A DNA stretch of 64,000 nt from Notospermus geniculatus (Eukaryota > Nemertea > Pilidiophora > Heteronemertea > Lineidae): contig NMRB01000599.1 of the NCBI GenBank assembly GCA_002633025.1, positions 229,126-293,125 of the forward strand. Reading direction: 5' to 3'. How positions within the stretch are numbered: the stretch's first letter is position 1; each line of letters opens with the position of its first letter. Under the pieces are notes generated by a model. The model saw only the letters and a program-made list of their open reading frames with translations, was not told the DNA's origin and ran no database searches. Made by a program: the position numbers and the translations under genes. Shown here piece by piece: positions 18,991 to 30,997 of this stretch.

Positions 18991-21630
18991 GCAGTTTCCG
19001 AGCGCCGGTAATACGGGTTTGCTTCGAAACTGCGGTTGGAGTTAAAGCACCACGGTATTGCCACTTTCTGTCGACAGCCGGCGCCACCGTACCCGCTCTC
19101 CAATACTGTAGTTAAGCCTTTCGCCCCAGTGTTGGAGAATGTATGATTACAGTCTCGGTCACCCAGCCGCTGGGGATCGAACAAGTTTGTGTAGCAGCAC
19201 TGCGGAACGAAACGGCTGGCTGCGCGAGACTAGTTGCATGCGGTAGTTTACCGAGTCGTTAATAGAGGTCTCCCCTTAACGCGGGTACGTGTAACGCAGG
19301 ATTGGGAAGCAATACTGTGGTCCTTTAAGAGAGATACACGCCGTCTTTGAGGACCTTTCCTCGTACCGCTTTCCCAGTCATAGAATTTTAAATTACTTGG
19401 CGTTAGGTGTATTAGGAGCAACATTCTACTGAAAGGCGCTCGACGATGTTTCATTTAATTAACGTTAAACGCGCGCATCAAGCTGACAGATTTTAATAGC
19501 AGAGGCAACATTACTTATGAATTCATCACTCCCAGTCTATTGAGCATCGTCTCTCCAGAGTCATGCTACACAAATATTTACCGATATAAGAAAATTAGTT
19601 GCGTGTAATGTTTGAACACGAGTAAGATTTTGATGGAATGCACACTGTAACCGATCGCTCAAGCTTTGAGCGGTTTAGTTCAAGGTTCCTGAAGTAAATT
19701 GACTTATGAAATATGATCAGATTTTGACGGCAGGAGAGATGGCAAGGAAAGCTACTCAATTTGAAGGAATGACATGTCGTGTTTCGTGGGTGTCAGTCCG
19801 ATGTTCTGATTCAATGCAGTATTTTTGTACTTTTCTCTGATGTTTATCCGTTCCTTTTCAGTATTGGTGATGAACGCCTGTGCGATATGCAGGAGTTTTG
19901 TTTTGCACTCTTGCCGCGAGGTTTTCACATGCCTCAGTGCATACTGACGATAACTGACAGCATTTGGTCTGTGGTTTTGTAAGCAAGAATGACCACAATG
20001 CCGTCGTAACGCGAAACATTTTAGGCCTACCCATTTCCCAGCACTTCCTCTCTTTGTATAGGGTCTTGAAACACTGTGAAGCTCGAATAACAGATTTCTA
20101 TGTGTTCCCCTTTGAAAAGTCATGGTCTCTCTGGCTGTCTTTTGTTTGGAAACACTGAGATGTGAGAAACACTAGAAAACGTTACATCGGTAATAACAGT
20201 GTTACATTAAACTAAAGAACGGTAAAGCTTGCTCTCCAACATCATCGCACACAAATGCTGGACGTCGGGAAGACCGAGCTTGATTTAGGAACTCCTGATA
20301 ATTTCAGGATGCACAAGCATGTCTTTATCACACAACATCGATATTGAAACAACTAATGCTGGCTGCCGGTCCAAATTTCCTGCAGCAATTTTCAAAACAC
20401 TACTTAAGAGCACGAAATATGTTGATTAAATCAACTTGATCTCGGCACAATTCAGACGACATCATTCGTTATCTGTCTACAGGTTGGTATCCATTAATCG
20501 ATGGCCGCTATTAGATCAGACGGCGAACATCATCCATCATAAGAATGTCAGCGAGCATGGTATTGGCTGATAAATCACCTCCAGAGAGCTATGAAAAATC
20601 CTGGACGTTCGGGTTGGCTAATCAAGAAACTTTAATCGCTGGCACTTATAAGATCGGTGACGTACCTCAATATAATTCGTTCCCCTACAGTTTTTCCTTC
20701 CTTGCGACAGCAATGCCCTATTACAATGCTTAACAATGACTCATGTAGTGGGAACATCAAGAATTATGACGCACAGTTCACCTGTCACAGAAACTGTATT
20801 ATACCGGAAGTTGCTAGCGCCGCCTGGCGACAACATTGAAACGCTGCCTCTGATTGGCAGATTTATACACGGAAATAAACGACTTTTTGGGTGCAAATAG
20901 GGATTTATGATTCTGTGGTGGTCACAAATTCGAATGTAGCATAAAAACCCATAAAAGCCATAAAAGAGCCATAAAAACCTCTTCATGCTTTTTATTTTCT
21001 ACCATGGGTCTGTTTTAAACGACGTTCCAAATTGAATACGCGCTATTCCCAAAGTTTTAGTTTTCAAAAAATCACACATCTGAAATCAAAGACGATTTAA
21101 AACATATGTCATGGATGTATTTTTGTGTGTTGGTGAATGGCTTTTTGAAAATAATGTAATTCAGGTCGAAACCCAATCCCAAACCCAATCCCACAGGTCT
21201 AAATGACTTACAACTTCAAACATCCCAAAAGCACCTTCACCTGTCCAAAGTGACTATCAAATATCTCTGGCTCGACACTTGACGCCCAATTTCTGGATAT
21301 CGTCTCGCCGCGGGACAACTTTACTTGGACACGACAGCGATTGGATTACTGTGGTCTTAGATATACCACGAACGATGGCGTCCCCGCCAACTGAATCCGT
21401 AATCTCGTTTCGTTCACATGGCTCCGGCAACCAAATACAATTACGAGAGCGAATCATATCAAAATTGCACCTTCTAACGACTTGTATCGCTTCCTCGCAA
21501 ACGTTGATGGTGCGGTGTGGTTTTTGGTGGAGCATCGTCATGATGTTAGACCATCTTCTCGTTATTGTCAATACCCCCAGGTTGTGCATTTTTCTAATTG
21601 CTTCTGTCAAGGTACGACGGATGGCGTAAA
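18991..21630. other. Receptor intron b-c, no gene recognised
   Basis: Contains only short unsupported ORFs. A CCGGAAGT (ETS-type) site occurs near 20803. No coding exon with family similarity was found. Confidence 0.45.
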
Positions 21631-21634
21631 GAAC

Positions 21635-22045
21635 GAAAGCCAAGGGCTCATTCAATCTTCAAGCTTCAAGGTTTACTAGACCCTCGGATTCATTGGAGCC
21701 AGACATTTCATTCCAGTATGAGGCACATGTATATCGACATTCTTGTAATTACTTCTTTCCCAATTTTCAAACATGAACCTTCCGACTTCAACGCCTGACC
21801 GGACTTCAGATCTTCAAGATCGAACTCTGGGAGTTCAATCTTCAATCTTGACCCCCCCCCCCCGAGTTCAAAAAATCAAATCCGATTATTATGTAATGGG
21901 CAATTCACTGTGGTGGTCGACCTGGCTTGTTCATATGTCTGTTACGAGGTATCGTTCAAGCTTGAAAATTGAAGTTCAGGTTCAAAGCTTGAAGATTGAA
22001 GTTCGCTGGGTTCAAGCTTGAAGATTAAAGATGAATGAGCCTTCT
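21635..22045. mobile_element. TTCAAGCTTGAA-rich element with inverted ends, copy 1
   Basis: Left end AAGGGCTCATTCAATCTTC and right end GAAGATTAAAGATGAATGAG are roughly complementary. The interior repeats TTCAATCTTCAAG and CTTGAAGATTGAAG. A 12-C homopolymer is at 21852-21863. A relative lies at 60088-60366. Confidence 0.55.
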
Positions 22046-23864
22046 GGACCTCGGAAAGAATTGGATAACATGGCATGACCCCATACAAAGTTCTAAAGTT
22101 GTCTGACTGGCCTGTACACCAACGAACATTCACATTTTCGCATTTTCTGCGACGCACACCTTGCAGTGGCCTAGATGTCGGCTTGACGTCCTGGCGATTT
22201 ACGGCAGCCAATGATTGGTTGCAAAAAACTATCCAATCAAAATCGAGATTTCGATATGGTTTTCATTTCGTTTTATTTCGCGTATACTTTTTCGCGCAGT
22301 GAAACGAAAAATAGCGTGTTAGGATTAAATCAAATTTGCCTCGCAAGGTGCTTTCTTGCGTGGTCAATACCAACGTGCGAAAACTGGAAGGAAATGTGGT
22401 AATGATATTCGGTTGGGCAAATCATCGAAATCCCAAGCGGGTGGTAAAATCAGACATAAGGTAAAATCTCTTTCCCAGATCGATCAGCAATGAGATAGCT
22501 TCGTGACTACTGTCAGAGACGATTTCAGCAAACGTGAAGACATGACGAATCGCCACAAGACGCCCCTGACGGAATCTTTTTCCTCTTTGATCTAGATTCG
22601 ATTTCGCAAACGGGCAGGGGATTGATGGTAATGAGCGCTGGTAAGGATATGGAATACTGATTTAATTTAGTCTCGGAGGAGGGGCCGTGCTGTCTATTGG
22701 TGTGTCTTCAACAAAAGGGACCGGAGTTACCAAGGGTACTGAACGTTCACAGGCATTTAAGTCCCAAAATATCAGACACTAAGGAAGAAGCTTCTAACAT
22801 GAAGAACTGCGTACATGATGACTGGGCTAGATTGTTTCAGAACACCGTTAGTGCTACTTTGACGTTCGAGCGTTTAAGAAATCCGAGAGTTTAATAAATC
22901 GTTTTGTTAGGGATAACACTAACGTTATAGTTAAACTATTTCTGACATACAACTGCAACGTAAAACATGCCGTTAACGTTGCGTTACCGTTAGTTGGACG
23001 ATCTCTTACTCTGTATCGCTCTGTTAACGATAATACTAACGCTAGCCTAACACTATTTCTTATATACTGTACAACTGCATTCTAAAAAATCGCCTTTTCC
23101 CGCGTGCATGATTCCAACCGTTTCACTGTGCATAATATACACTGTGTGCAACAGGGTATCCACTTTATACAACAAAAAACTAAGATGACAACATGATTAA
23201 TATAAGGGCAATATCAATGTGGGGTCATCTATCTAGTCGGTACCAATGCTTCCTCGACCGGGTAACATCCATCAATCTTTGGAAAAATGGCAAAAGTAAT
23301 TGCATTTTTGTTGAGTTTTCACCAATATTGTACATCCGGGTAGAAAGATAATAAGCTCTAAAAAAAATTTCCAATATAAGTGTTTTTGTATGGTAAGAGA
23401 GATAATCATTTACATGTCGGGATCATCGACATTGATACATGTATGGCTTCCATAGAATGCGAAAGAAGTGTTTTCCCAGCTGTCGAGTGCATTCCTTATG
23501 TCCATAAACTTTTAAACATGGTACCGGAGAACCACGTGACAGCAACGGGCTAAATTTTTATGATTCCAGATCTTGCCATCAAGGTTGGTTTCAAATCTCA
23601 CCGTTAGGCTTACTATAATACCGAGATCGGCAGCGCATGTCGTCCATAATCACGTGTCCCCACTGATCGTCTGAAAAGCAGCCGATGAAAAATGTTGGTC
23701 CCTCCCATTCAACAAAACAGCAATAATGTTTTTTTCAACCAATCAACACGTTCTACATCGGCTTTGTGGACGATCACGTGATCGTTGACAACGGTCGCTA
23801 ACGATCATGTATTGTGATTCCATCCTAGCGGTGAGGCCTGATCATTGCAGAAGGAGACCTCTCA
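22046..23864. other. Receptor intron b-c, nothing recognised
   Basis: Non-coding sequence with CAATCAAAA/GATTGG blocks near 22205-22250 and several AACGTTA-type stretches at 22910-23040. No gene, RNA or defined mobile element seen. Confidence 0.45.
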
Positions 23865-23995
23865 GGCTAAGAATCCATTCAAGCGAATTTCGAGCGGTGC
23901 GATGTCGCATCCTTTGTCCATGATCAACGCCGCAGAAACAAACAATGGTTGCGGTGTCGCACCGCTAGAAATTCGCGTGAATGGATTCTTAGCCT
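23865..23995. mobile_element. Hairpin element with GGCTAAGAATCCATTC ends
   Basis: GGCTAAGAATCCATTCAAGC and the complementary right arm GTGAATGGATTCTTAGCC extend inward over about 55 bp, including AGCGGTGCGA / TCGCACCGCT. It lies 70 bp from receptor exon b. Confidence 0.72.
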
Positions 23996-24070
23996 TAGAA
24001 ATGAATCAACGAATGTAAGAACAACTTTTCCCTCGATTATGTTTCTTGTATAGAAATTAATGCTACTCAC

Positions 24071-24325
24071 CGTAATCATCTGAATATAGAACTAAAATCT
24101 TCTTCCACTCAAAGCTAGTGACAATATCTATGTAAGCCTTTGTAAGAAAGTCAACGTCTGGATACAAATTGACCGACAACATTGGAGGGCTGTAGGTTCG
24201 AGTTTCTAATCGTGCCTCTAGATGGGGTATATCCAAAGCATTACACATGGAATTGATGTGTCCTGCAAGATGTGACTGCTGAGGTCCGAAAAGGGCGGCA
24301 ACGCCGAGGGTGACAAGGGTACACG
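24071..24325 (-). CDS. GRIK: Kainate receptor exon b (ATD lobe 1)
   Basis: 255 bp between the acceptor CGTTCTTTCAG and the donor TACG|gtgagt. It encodes ACTLVTLGVAALFGPQQSHL, then CNALDIPHLEAR, a strand ending in NLYPD, and the helix-strand FEWKKILVLYSDDYG. These are hallmarks of the kainate and AMPA receptor ATD. The Cys of ACTL matches the first half of the conserved ATD disulfide; the partner is in exon f. The entry phase (two bases) fits the one-base overhang of exon a, and the exit phase fits exon c. Confidence 0.92.
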
Positions 24326-25125
24326 CTGAAAGAACGAATGGTAGAGAGTTAGGAAGGAACAGTCGAAAGGTAGGTATACGCAATGAAATTAAAGCTGTTA
24401 CTTGGGGTTCGCCACTTTTTCATGTCACCGGTTTACCGACTTATGCTGTATCTATATTTTCAGAATTTGCAAGCAAATATTAAACATTTTGGAGCTTTAA
24501 ATGTCCTGCACCCATGCCTTTGGTCGCCTACCTCGAAGCTGTTTCGAACGAAGCAACTACTAGGCAGTTTTGTGCCGTTCTTGTAAAAAAAGGTTGGACA
24601 ATATTGTTGACGTAGGCTTTTAACACAATTTACATGTATTTGTCACAACCTTTTTTAAATCGCTGAAATGTACATCCTGATAAAGAAAATCGAATGTTTA
24701 CTAAACGTTGGGAAAACAAAGGTCCTTAAACCCCAAACTATACCATCCGCTCGACCCAAAGCGTATTGTAGGTGACCAATAAACCAGGGGACTCAATAAA
24801 GACACAGAAATCTATACAGGCATTGCGATCTGCAATCCAAAAGTGATAAGTAGCAATGGCTTCGATTTTCTCAGTTTCACAGTCGACGATTTCCTGTATC
24901 GAAAACCCTGTAGAACATCCCACTCATCCTTATTGGAAAAGCGATCCGAATCATATCACATGGACAAATCTTTCAAGCTACCTGACATCTCAACAGCTGA
25001 TAACACTAAGGTCATTAATTCAACTCTCCAATGTTGAAAGCGTGATGAAACATTTAGAAGTAGACTCTGGCTGTGGATTTTATCGTCGCTGAAAACAAGT
25101 ATTTCTTCTTCTCAACACCATACGC

Positions 25126-25160
25126 TGTCAGTGACAGTGACAGTGACAGTGTCACAGCGT
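25126..25160. repeat. GTGACA hexamer microsatellite
   Basis: Four to five consecutive GTGACA units ending in GTGTCACAG. In receptor intron a-b. Confidence 0.8.
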
Positions 25161-26298
25161 TCGTCCGTTCGCAATGAACCAGTCGGCAACTTTTCATTTC
25201 GGAGGTAAAATTATCAAAAACTCTTTCACCAAAAATCATTTATTTTCAGCCTTTCCTCTCAGCCAGATGCTTCCATTCTTTTGGATACTATTGAGATGAA
25301 TATCTCCGCAAGTTTGAAGTTGTTTGGCAATCGGAAATTGGAAGTTCATTTCTTGCTTGCTGCGCCATAATTTCCGCAGCTGCCTGGCTTCCGCTCAAAA
25401 ACAGCGGACAACAATAATGACTAATAGTTGCGGTGTGTGTGTGAGAGACAACAGCAGACGGATTGAAAAATATGAAATTGGACAACACCTCAAAAGTTGC
25501 TGACGATTTTATTGACGAAAAAGACAAGACTACTGTCGATACCTTTGTCACGTTACTCCACGCGATCAGTTGCTTTGTTGGACTATCTGGCTGATACAGT
25601 GGCGGTATATCGGCACCTGTCACTGGGCCAGAGTTCGATACCCGCTTCGACCAAATACGTAATACATGTATCGTAATTTAGCAGGTGTTCACGACTTCGT
25701 TTCCTTTAGAACGCAACATAAGCACTAAAGATTCTGGTGCGGTTATAGACCATAGATATCCGACACCGATATTTCGCCTTCATCGCTCCTTTAATTCTAA
25801 AAGCTACCGTTATTCAAGTCGCGCCATGGATGATAGTAGATTAACCATTGTGATGCAACCTCAAGGCAAAAACTGCCGTCAGGTATTGTTCTCGAGCAGT
25901 CGAGTATTTCCAATGGGTTAATAATCCCTCTCACACTACCATCGTTACGAATCTCCCTCTTAGCTACAGCGCTGTAAATTGCTAAGAAACACACCAGCAC
26001 AATAGCAGTGACAATGCCATTTCCGTGGGGCAGTTATGACCAGAGCGACCGGAATCCATTTCTGCTCATCTGTCATCAACAGGTGAACAGTCAACAGCAT
26101 CCGGTATTGGCACCTTGGCCAAGACGTGCTGGTCTAATCGCCGCTGCGTTACTTTGGGAGGCGATTCGTCACGTTGCATCATAGGTTGATTGAGAGTGTC
26201 GTTTTAACGCTGTAGTCAATAATGACCACGTAATACATCACTTTGTCCTAAACGCAGTCGCTTGGAATTTACAGTAAGCTTAAGCCATTTTTCACTGT

Positions 26299-26460
26299 GG
26301 ACAATGTACAAAAGATACATTTGCCGCCGGAAAGAAGAGTCCATTGATCATATTCTTTGTAACGTTGGGCGTAGGGCAGGGTTTGCCAATAGGAACAGTC
26401 AGTGAGTTGACCAATAGGTGTCTCTACGGCCCAATTCAATGCAAAAAGCGGACCCATTCA
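26299..26460. repeat. Dispersed repeat block shared with 4627-4690 and 7865-7930
   Basis: First part matches 4627-4690 (ACAATGTACAAAAGAT, TGATCATATTCTTTG); second part matches 7865-7930 (GAGTTGACCAATAGGTGTC, ACGGCCCAA). The two fragments elsewhere are therefore pieces of one element, here nearly contiguous. Confidence 0.6.
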
Positions 26461-26831
26461 TTCTTGACCAGCATAGCTTGTCACCTGCAACCATGTTCGA
26501 CGAAATTGGCAAACCTCACTGCACGTTTGGGGGCGGTAACTCGTCAGACTGGCCAGTGAGCCAACATTTGTACATGTCATCTTATTCAATGGTGCCCAAA
26601 TCTTCCCATACGGTTGAGATATCCACCACTCCAACGACAGACGAATTACCAGAACATCGCGCCACTCGCATGACGAGGAATGGGCTATTCTGAGCCATAA
26701 CTGGCTTCATTTGTTTATCTCTCAGTAACATCGTTCATTTGGTCAGTCACCTGCCTAATGGGGGAACGGAAATGGGCATGATCACGATAGATCTTCAAAT
26801 GCCGATTGATAGGGGTGGACTTAAGATTAAT

Positions 26832-26905
26832 CTACAGTGGCACTCAAAAGCATGTAGACTGTGGCACTCAAAAGTATGTAAACTGTGGCACTCAAAAGCA
26901 TGTTG
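26832..26905. repeat. 24-bp tandem repeat, three units
   Basis: ACTGTGGCACTCAAAAGCAT followed by GTAA/GTTG is repeated three times. Confidence 0.8.
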
Positions 26906-28083
26906 ACTCTGATGTTCCTTTCTCTAGGCATATCTCTGCACAAAATTGGATATACTACGGTTGTAGGCCTACGTGTGTCAACCCACTGATATCTTGGCGA
27001 TTTTACAGACAAGAAGAGTTTCAGCACAGGATATGTTGTCCACAACTTCACCCAACCCCAACCCCCAAAGTAAATCAACTAATCCCCATGTACTTGGCAA
27101 AAATCGAAAGCCTTCGCACACCAAGGCAATTTCTCGCTGCAACGTACAGACGTCGCCAGCGGAGGCCGACCGGCAGGATTCACCATACCGACGACGAGCC
27201 ATGTCTCCGCAACGAGTGACGAAGAGCCCAATTGAACGGCATCAGTCTGCAAGCTTGAAGAAAATCCGGCGGGGAGGTTTCGCAAGTCTGACGAAGTACA
27301 ACATACGAAATTCAACTTCATTTCCAGGACCTAATGTATGGTTGGTACCACAAATGTCCCTGCTGCCAGTGCGTCTTTTAGCACATCATGTAAGACCGAG
27401 AGAGTTATGGTGCATCTTGAATTTTTAAATTTCCACTTCGTACATGTATCTACGAAGTGAAAGCGAATGATTAATTTCAAAGTTTAATATACACGGTAAC
27501 TCTATCGGTCTAACGTCATACGCTGGAAGACGCTCTTGCAGCAGACAATGTTTGTGGGACCAACCATTTCCTGAAATAAAACGTCATGGAAATGTAGTCC
27601 AATTTCGTATTTCGTACTTCGTGTTTCATCAGATTTGCAAAACCTTTATTGTCCCCTAAATCCTCTCACGAACGATGGAAGACATCTATTGATAAAGTTA
27701 TAATTAACATAAACCGCATTGGCAAAATTAGGCATTCCAAGCGACACGCCATGTCGGGGGCAAGGACCTGCGAGTTACATTCGTTGGGTTCCAAAGTGAC
27801 CTATCTTCACGCTATCGAGCAGTGTTTGGATCCGTGATGGTTCCCCGGGGACCTGTTACAGTCATGGTAATGAAACCACCCCTGGTAGGAAGAACTGGCA
27901 GACACTTGTATGGTATTTGGGGCATGAGCAAACATATTAGGGAAGCCGTAGAAGAATGGTTTTAGATGGTTTACTGGGGTGCAATTCCAAACCACATGAC
28001 AGCCACGTATTCAAGCGACGACGACGTCGTGGATGCCAGAATGATGCTAAAAATGACAGTCGAACGACAGGGACACGACTTAC

Positions 28084-28245
28084 CTCTTTTCGCCGCTAGA
28101 TAACTATCCGAATTTCGTAATCGTTGAATGTCGTATATAAGACGGGTTCCTTTTAGTATTTCTCTATCACGGTTGATTCTATTGATGGCAAATCGGAAGG
28201 CTTTTTCAATCACTCTGTCTTCTGGTTCACTCCCAAACAGACCAC
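28084..28245 (-). CDS. GRIK: Kainate receptor exon a (start of ATD)
   Basis: 162 bp, entered in phase 1 (two bases complete the first codon) after the acceptor TTCCTTCTCCTTGCAG and ending at the donor AGAG|gtaagt. It encodes Gly-Gly-Leu-Phe-Gly, then a helix with EKAFRFAINRINRDREIL and the strand LIYDIQRL, equivalent to the GGIFE...FAVNTINRNR...YDTQ block of vertebrate kainate receptors. It ends with one base of the Ala codon finished in the next exon. The preceding exon should supply the signal peptide and was not found. The reading MLLFLLLA just upstream is the polypyrimidine tract of the acceptor, not a start. Confidence 0.88.
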
Positions 28246-28458
28246 CTGCAAGGAGAAGGAACAACAACATGAGACGAAGGTCAAAGTATTCTAATAGCAG
28301 AATAAGGCAGCTGGGCTCTGTAATGGGACAATAACAACTCCAAAAATAACTTCATCCATGACGATCTGCGGGTGGAATGATAAACATGAGAGAAGGATTC
28401 GAAGCAACTATGCTAAGAGTATAGACTAGCGGAGAGTGGCATGAATCTAGGTCCCCAC

Positions 28459-28572
28459 GGCCCATATTCATAAAACGACTTAAGTCTAAAGTGTGACACT
28501 TATCCTTTGTTCAACACAAAAGATAAGTATCACACTTTGCCTTAAGTACATGTACTTTTATGAATATGGGCC
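28459..28572. mobile_element. Palindromic MITE-like element, copy f
   Basis: Begins GGCCCATATTCATAAAACG and ends TTTTATGAATATGGGCC; the inner arms carry TAAGTCTAAAGTGTGA and its near complement. Flanks CAC and CAG match at two of three bases. It lies 214 bp upstream of receptor exon a. Confidence 0.7.
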
Positions 28573-28724
28573 CAGGAATCTAAGTCCAGTTTTATTGCTT
28601 CATGAAGATATAGCTGGCTATAGAAACCACGGCCATTCGATATCCGCCACTTTTTCATTACACTTTTATTTTTCTCCACACGGTACTTTCTCTTTTCGCA
28701 TGCATGTACCTATTCATATTCCAT

Positions 28725-29003
28725 TTAAAGCTGACGTGAACGAACAAAAAGCCCCCATGCGACGAGCAAGAGAATTGCAAACGCCCTGCAAACACCTCAG
28801 ACGAAGGCTCAGAACAATTGAGTATAGTGTCAGAGGTATCCGGAGATGTTGGCAGCTCTGTTGCCTGAAGGTAAATAAGGTGGCGCCCTCCTGGCGTCGT
28901 AGGGTCTATCATGTTCTGAGCCTTCGTCTGAGGTGTTTGCAGGGCGTTTGCAATTCTCTTGCTCGTCGCATGAGGGCTTTTTGTTCGTTCACGTCAGCTT
29001 TAA
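28725..29003. repeat. Near-perfect 92-bp inverted repeat with 95-bp spacer
   Basis: Arms 28725-28816 and 28912-29003 are reverse complements with a single mismatch (91 of 92). They begin TTAAAGCTGACGTGAACGAA, and a transcript would fold into a very long hairpin. The spacer 28817-28911 is unrelated. No transposase is encoded. It lies about 480 bp upstream of receptor exon a and makes an artificial 178-codon ORF (28493-29029). Confidence 0.9.
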
Positions 29004-29306
29004 CGTATCGCTTACCCAAATTACAGTGAATAGTAAACTACATGTAGTTTGTATTCTGATGACCAAGCGACCTCTGGTTAAATGTCCCAATCGAGGTACA
29101 ATGCAATAACCACAACAGTTTGCATTACGGTCACGATAGCCCGCGAATTAACAGGTTTGAAAGCCTCATTGGGGAATATCGGGGAAATGAGTTTATCTTT
29201 GCAGGAGATAGTTACGGGAACATTTCCCGGAGATTTCATACAACTACACGTGGTTTTGTAGTGGATGGTTGAAATTCGGATCGTGTCTTCTGTATTCCAG
29301 CCCATA

Positions 29307-29424
29307 GGGCCGTATTCTAGAAGCTTCCTTAAGTCTAAGGTCTACCGTTAGCTATTGTTTCCAGGGTAGAATACAAAAGATTAAAGTGAACCTTAGAGTT
29401 AAGGAGGCTTCTAGAATACGGGCC
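29307..29424. mobile_element. Palindromic MITE-like element, copy g
   Basis: Begins GGGCCGTATTCTAGAAGC and ends GCTTCTAGAATACGGGCC, flanked by ATA on both sides (29304-29306 and 29425-29427). Its interior resembles copies a, d and h. Confidence 0.78.
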
Positions 29425-29427
29425 ATA

Positions 29428-30610
29428 GTCTGTGAAAGTTTATTTTTCAAGAAGTGTGAAGTGTGATTTTTTTTACAGATACTACCAGAAATTGACGCGC
29501 TGCTATTCGTCGCTACCTCAGCACCATGGAGTTGGCAAAAGACGTATTAAATTTGCACCACGACACCAACACTATACCAATCTACGGGCATTGAAATTGA
29601 AGAAAAATTGTATCGCAAAGCCGACTGTCACAGCGACATTCCTATCATCATTGGCAAGTCACGGGTGAAATCGACGAAGCCCCGCGAAGGATGGTGAACA
29701 ATATACTGCATAGAAACGGACGACACTTGTCAGACACAAATCGATATTTGACTTGGCGGAAATTTCAGACAAGTTGCACTCGCTTTGGAAATTGATTTTT
29801 TTTCACTATAACTGAAATTGACAACGGCAGTAACGGTAGCTAGGTTGACGTGAATGGTTGACGTATTGTGAAATAAGGTGTCATATTTTAATCTGCCGGT
29901 TTATGAGCGGCTTAATTTGAAATTGTGTATTGGGTAACAATAAATTGATTCTTATAGCGGCTACCATATTGTTTGCTTACGTCTCTGGAAAATTCCATTC
30001 ATGATTTTGAATGAGATTTTTTTCCCAATCAACACATAATGAAATATCTTTTCCTTCCTTTGTGTTTTATTTTAAATTAATTATGAAGCCCAATGGTGAT
30101 TATAAAACACTAAGTGGTATAGTACGAGTGGTAGTCCAGACAACGGACGGAATTTAAAGAAAGCTTCTGAATATATTAACCTTTAAAGATTGCATCCATT
30201 TGCTATAACGACAGCATCGTCCAGTTGGAAATGTCCTATTGTAGATGGTATATCAGTACACGCTTAACGGGACGTTTTTTCAGCTTAATGAGTTCTGTAT
30301 GCTGATATTCTGTCTACTACCACTTGTATCTTGCATTGTATCTATTCAAAGCAGTACATTTCGGAAGCATTCCAGGGAAAATGTCATCCAGTCAAGAAAG
30401 AAAGTATTTTTTTCTGTGGAATGAGTGTTGAAATATGTATTTTTATTCCGCTGATGTCTGGCCTGTTTATCTGACATGAATGGCTGTTGTCGTTGTTGCA
30501 AACGTGATCCATTTTTGATGGCTCAGCAGGGTTAAGCAGCGTGTACTCTGGGGCAAAATTGTTTCTACATTTTTCCAACATATGAAGAAAATACCTTCAA
30601 ACATTTTAGC
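29428..30610. other. Non-coding stretch, nothing recognised
   Basis: AT-rich sequence with short ORFs only. The receptor signal-peptide exon was looked for here on the minus strand and not found. Confidence 0.45.
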
Positions 30611-30772
30611 AACATTTAACAATCTGTTGGATAACTCCTTTCCCTGTACACACCAGACAACATTTGTCCAGAACGGTGTTAAATTGCAACTCTCTTGTAA
30701 AAAATGTTGGAAAAATGTTTGTAAAGTTTACTCAGGGTTGAAAGCTAAGGACGATTGCACATACATGTACAG
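30611..30772. repeat. ~160-bp direct repeat, unit 1
   Basis: Begins AACATTTAACAATCTGTTGG and ends GATTGCACATACATGTAC. The same sequence recurs at 30998-31154 with a few changes. Confidence 0.85.
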
Positions 30773-30817
30773 TCATTGACATTAGTTTATCTACACCTAC
30801 TACCTTGAATATTTCAA

Positions 30818-30945
30818 ATACTACCGGGCCAATTTTAACACGGTTTGTACCACATGAAAGTATATAACCTTGGTCATATTTCTGCATCAAAATTTTGGAA
30901 GTTTGGAAATATCATAATTATGTAATAGCTCATTAGAAAACCCCC
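30818..30945 (-). repeat. Dispersed repeat shared (inverted) with 51786-51930 and 59166-59310
   Basis: Contains TACCACATGAAAGTATAT and ATATCATAATTATGTAATAG, complementary in order and spacing to 51786-51930 and 59166-59310. No termini or protein identified. Confidence 0.65.
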
Positions 30946-30997
30946 TAAAAATCAACATTTTTATTATGGAATTTTTTTGTGACTTTTGTTACAGGAA

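Larger units (their letters stand above)
24326..28083. other. Receptor intron a-b
   Basis: 3.76 kb of intron. It holds the GTGACA microsatellite, a dispersed repeat block at 26299-26460 and a 24-bp tandem array at 26832-26905. The region 26970-27430 is open in two frames without recognisable similarity. No exon supported. Confidence 0.45.
6964..28245 (-). other. GRIK: Kainate-type ionotropic glutamate receptor gene, eight internal exons (gene model)
   Basis: Eight minus-strand exons with GT-AG borders join in one frame: 28245-28084, 24325-24071, 18628-18453, 17747-17694, 15758-15591, 8205-8053, 7388-7284 and 7074-6964. They total 1184 bp, 394 codons after a split first codon. The product matches the ATD of kainate receptors block by block, including ALFGP, CNAL.IPH, VNLTGFR, TEAALMYDAV and the Gly-Leu-x-Gly-Arg segment. 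These are glutamate-gated cation channels of neuronal membranes; the ATD directs subunit assembly. Intron phases are compatible throughout. The signal-peptide exon and all ligand-binding and membrane exons are missing, the latter presumably left of base 1. Family assignment is strong; which vertebrate GRIK paralogue it corresponds to cannot be told. Confidence 0.9.

Noticed and set aside
21257-21655. 132-codon minus-strand ORF overlapping a long plus-strand ORF
   Set aside because: No recognisable domain; one end lies in a transposon terminus; both strands open by chance.
25797-26000. Hydrophobic LVCFLAIYSAVA segment on the minus strand
   Set aside because: No ATG in frame, lies between exons a and b rather than upstream, and no splice borders place it in the receptor.
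26806-27428. Overlapping plus-strand ORFs of 137 and 151 codons
   Set aside because: Composition is Ser/Pro/Arg-rich without motifs, the start lies in a small tandem repeat, and no splice or family support was found.
28246-28270. Signal-peptide-like MLLFLLLA directly before receptor exon a
   Set aside because: The sequence is the pyrimidine tract and AG of a splice acceptor, and kainate receptor genes have an intron here in the same phase.
28493-29029. 178-codon plus-strand ORF
   Set aside because: It runs through both arms of the 92-bp inverted repeat and a palindromic MITE, so the open frame is a by-product of repeats.
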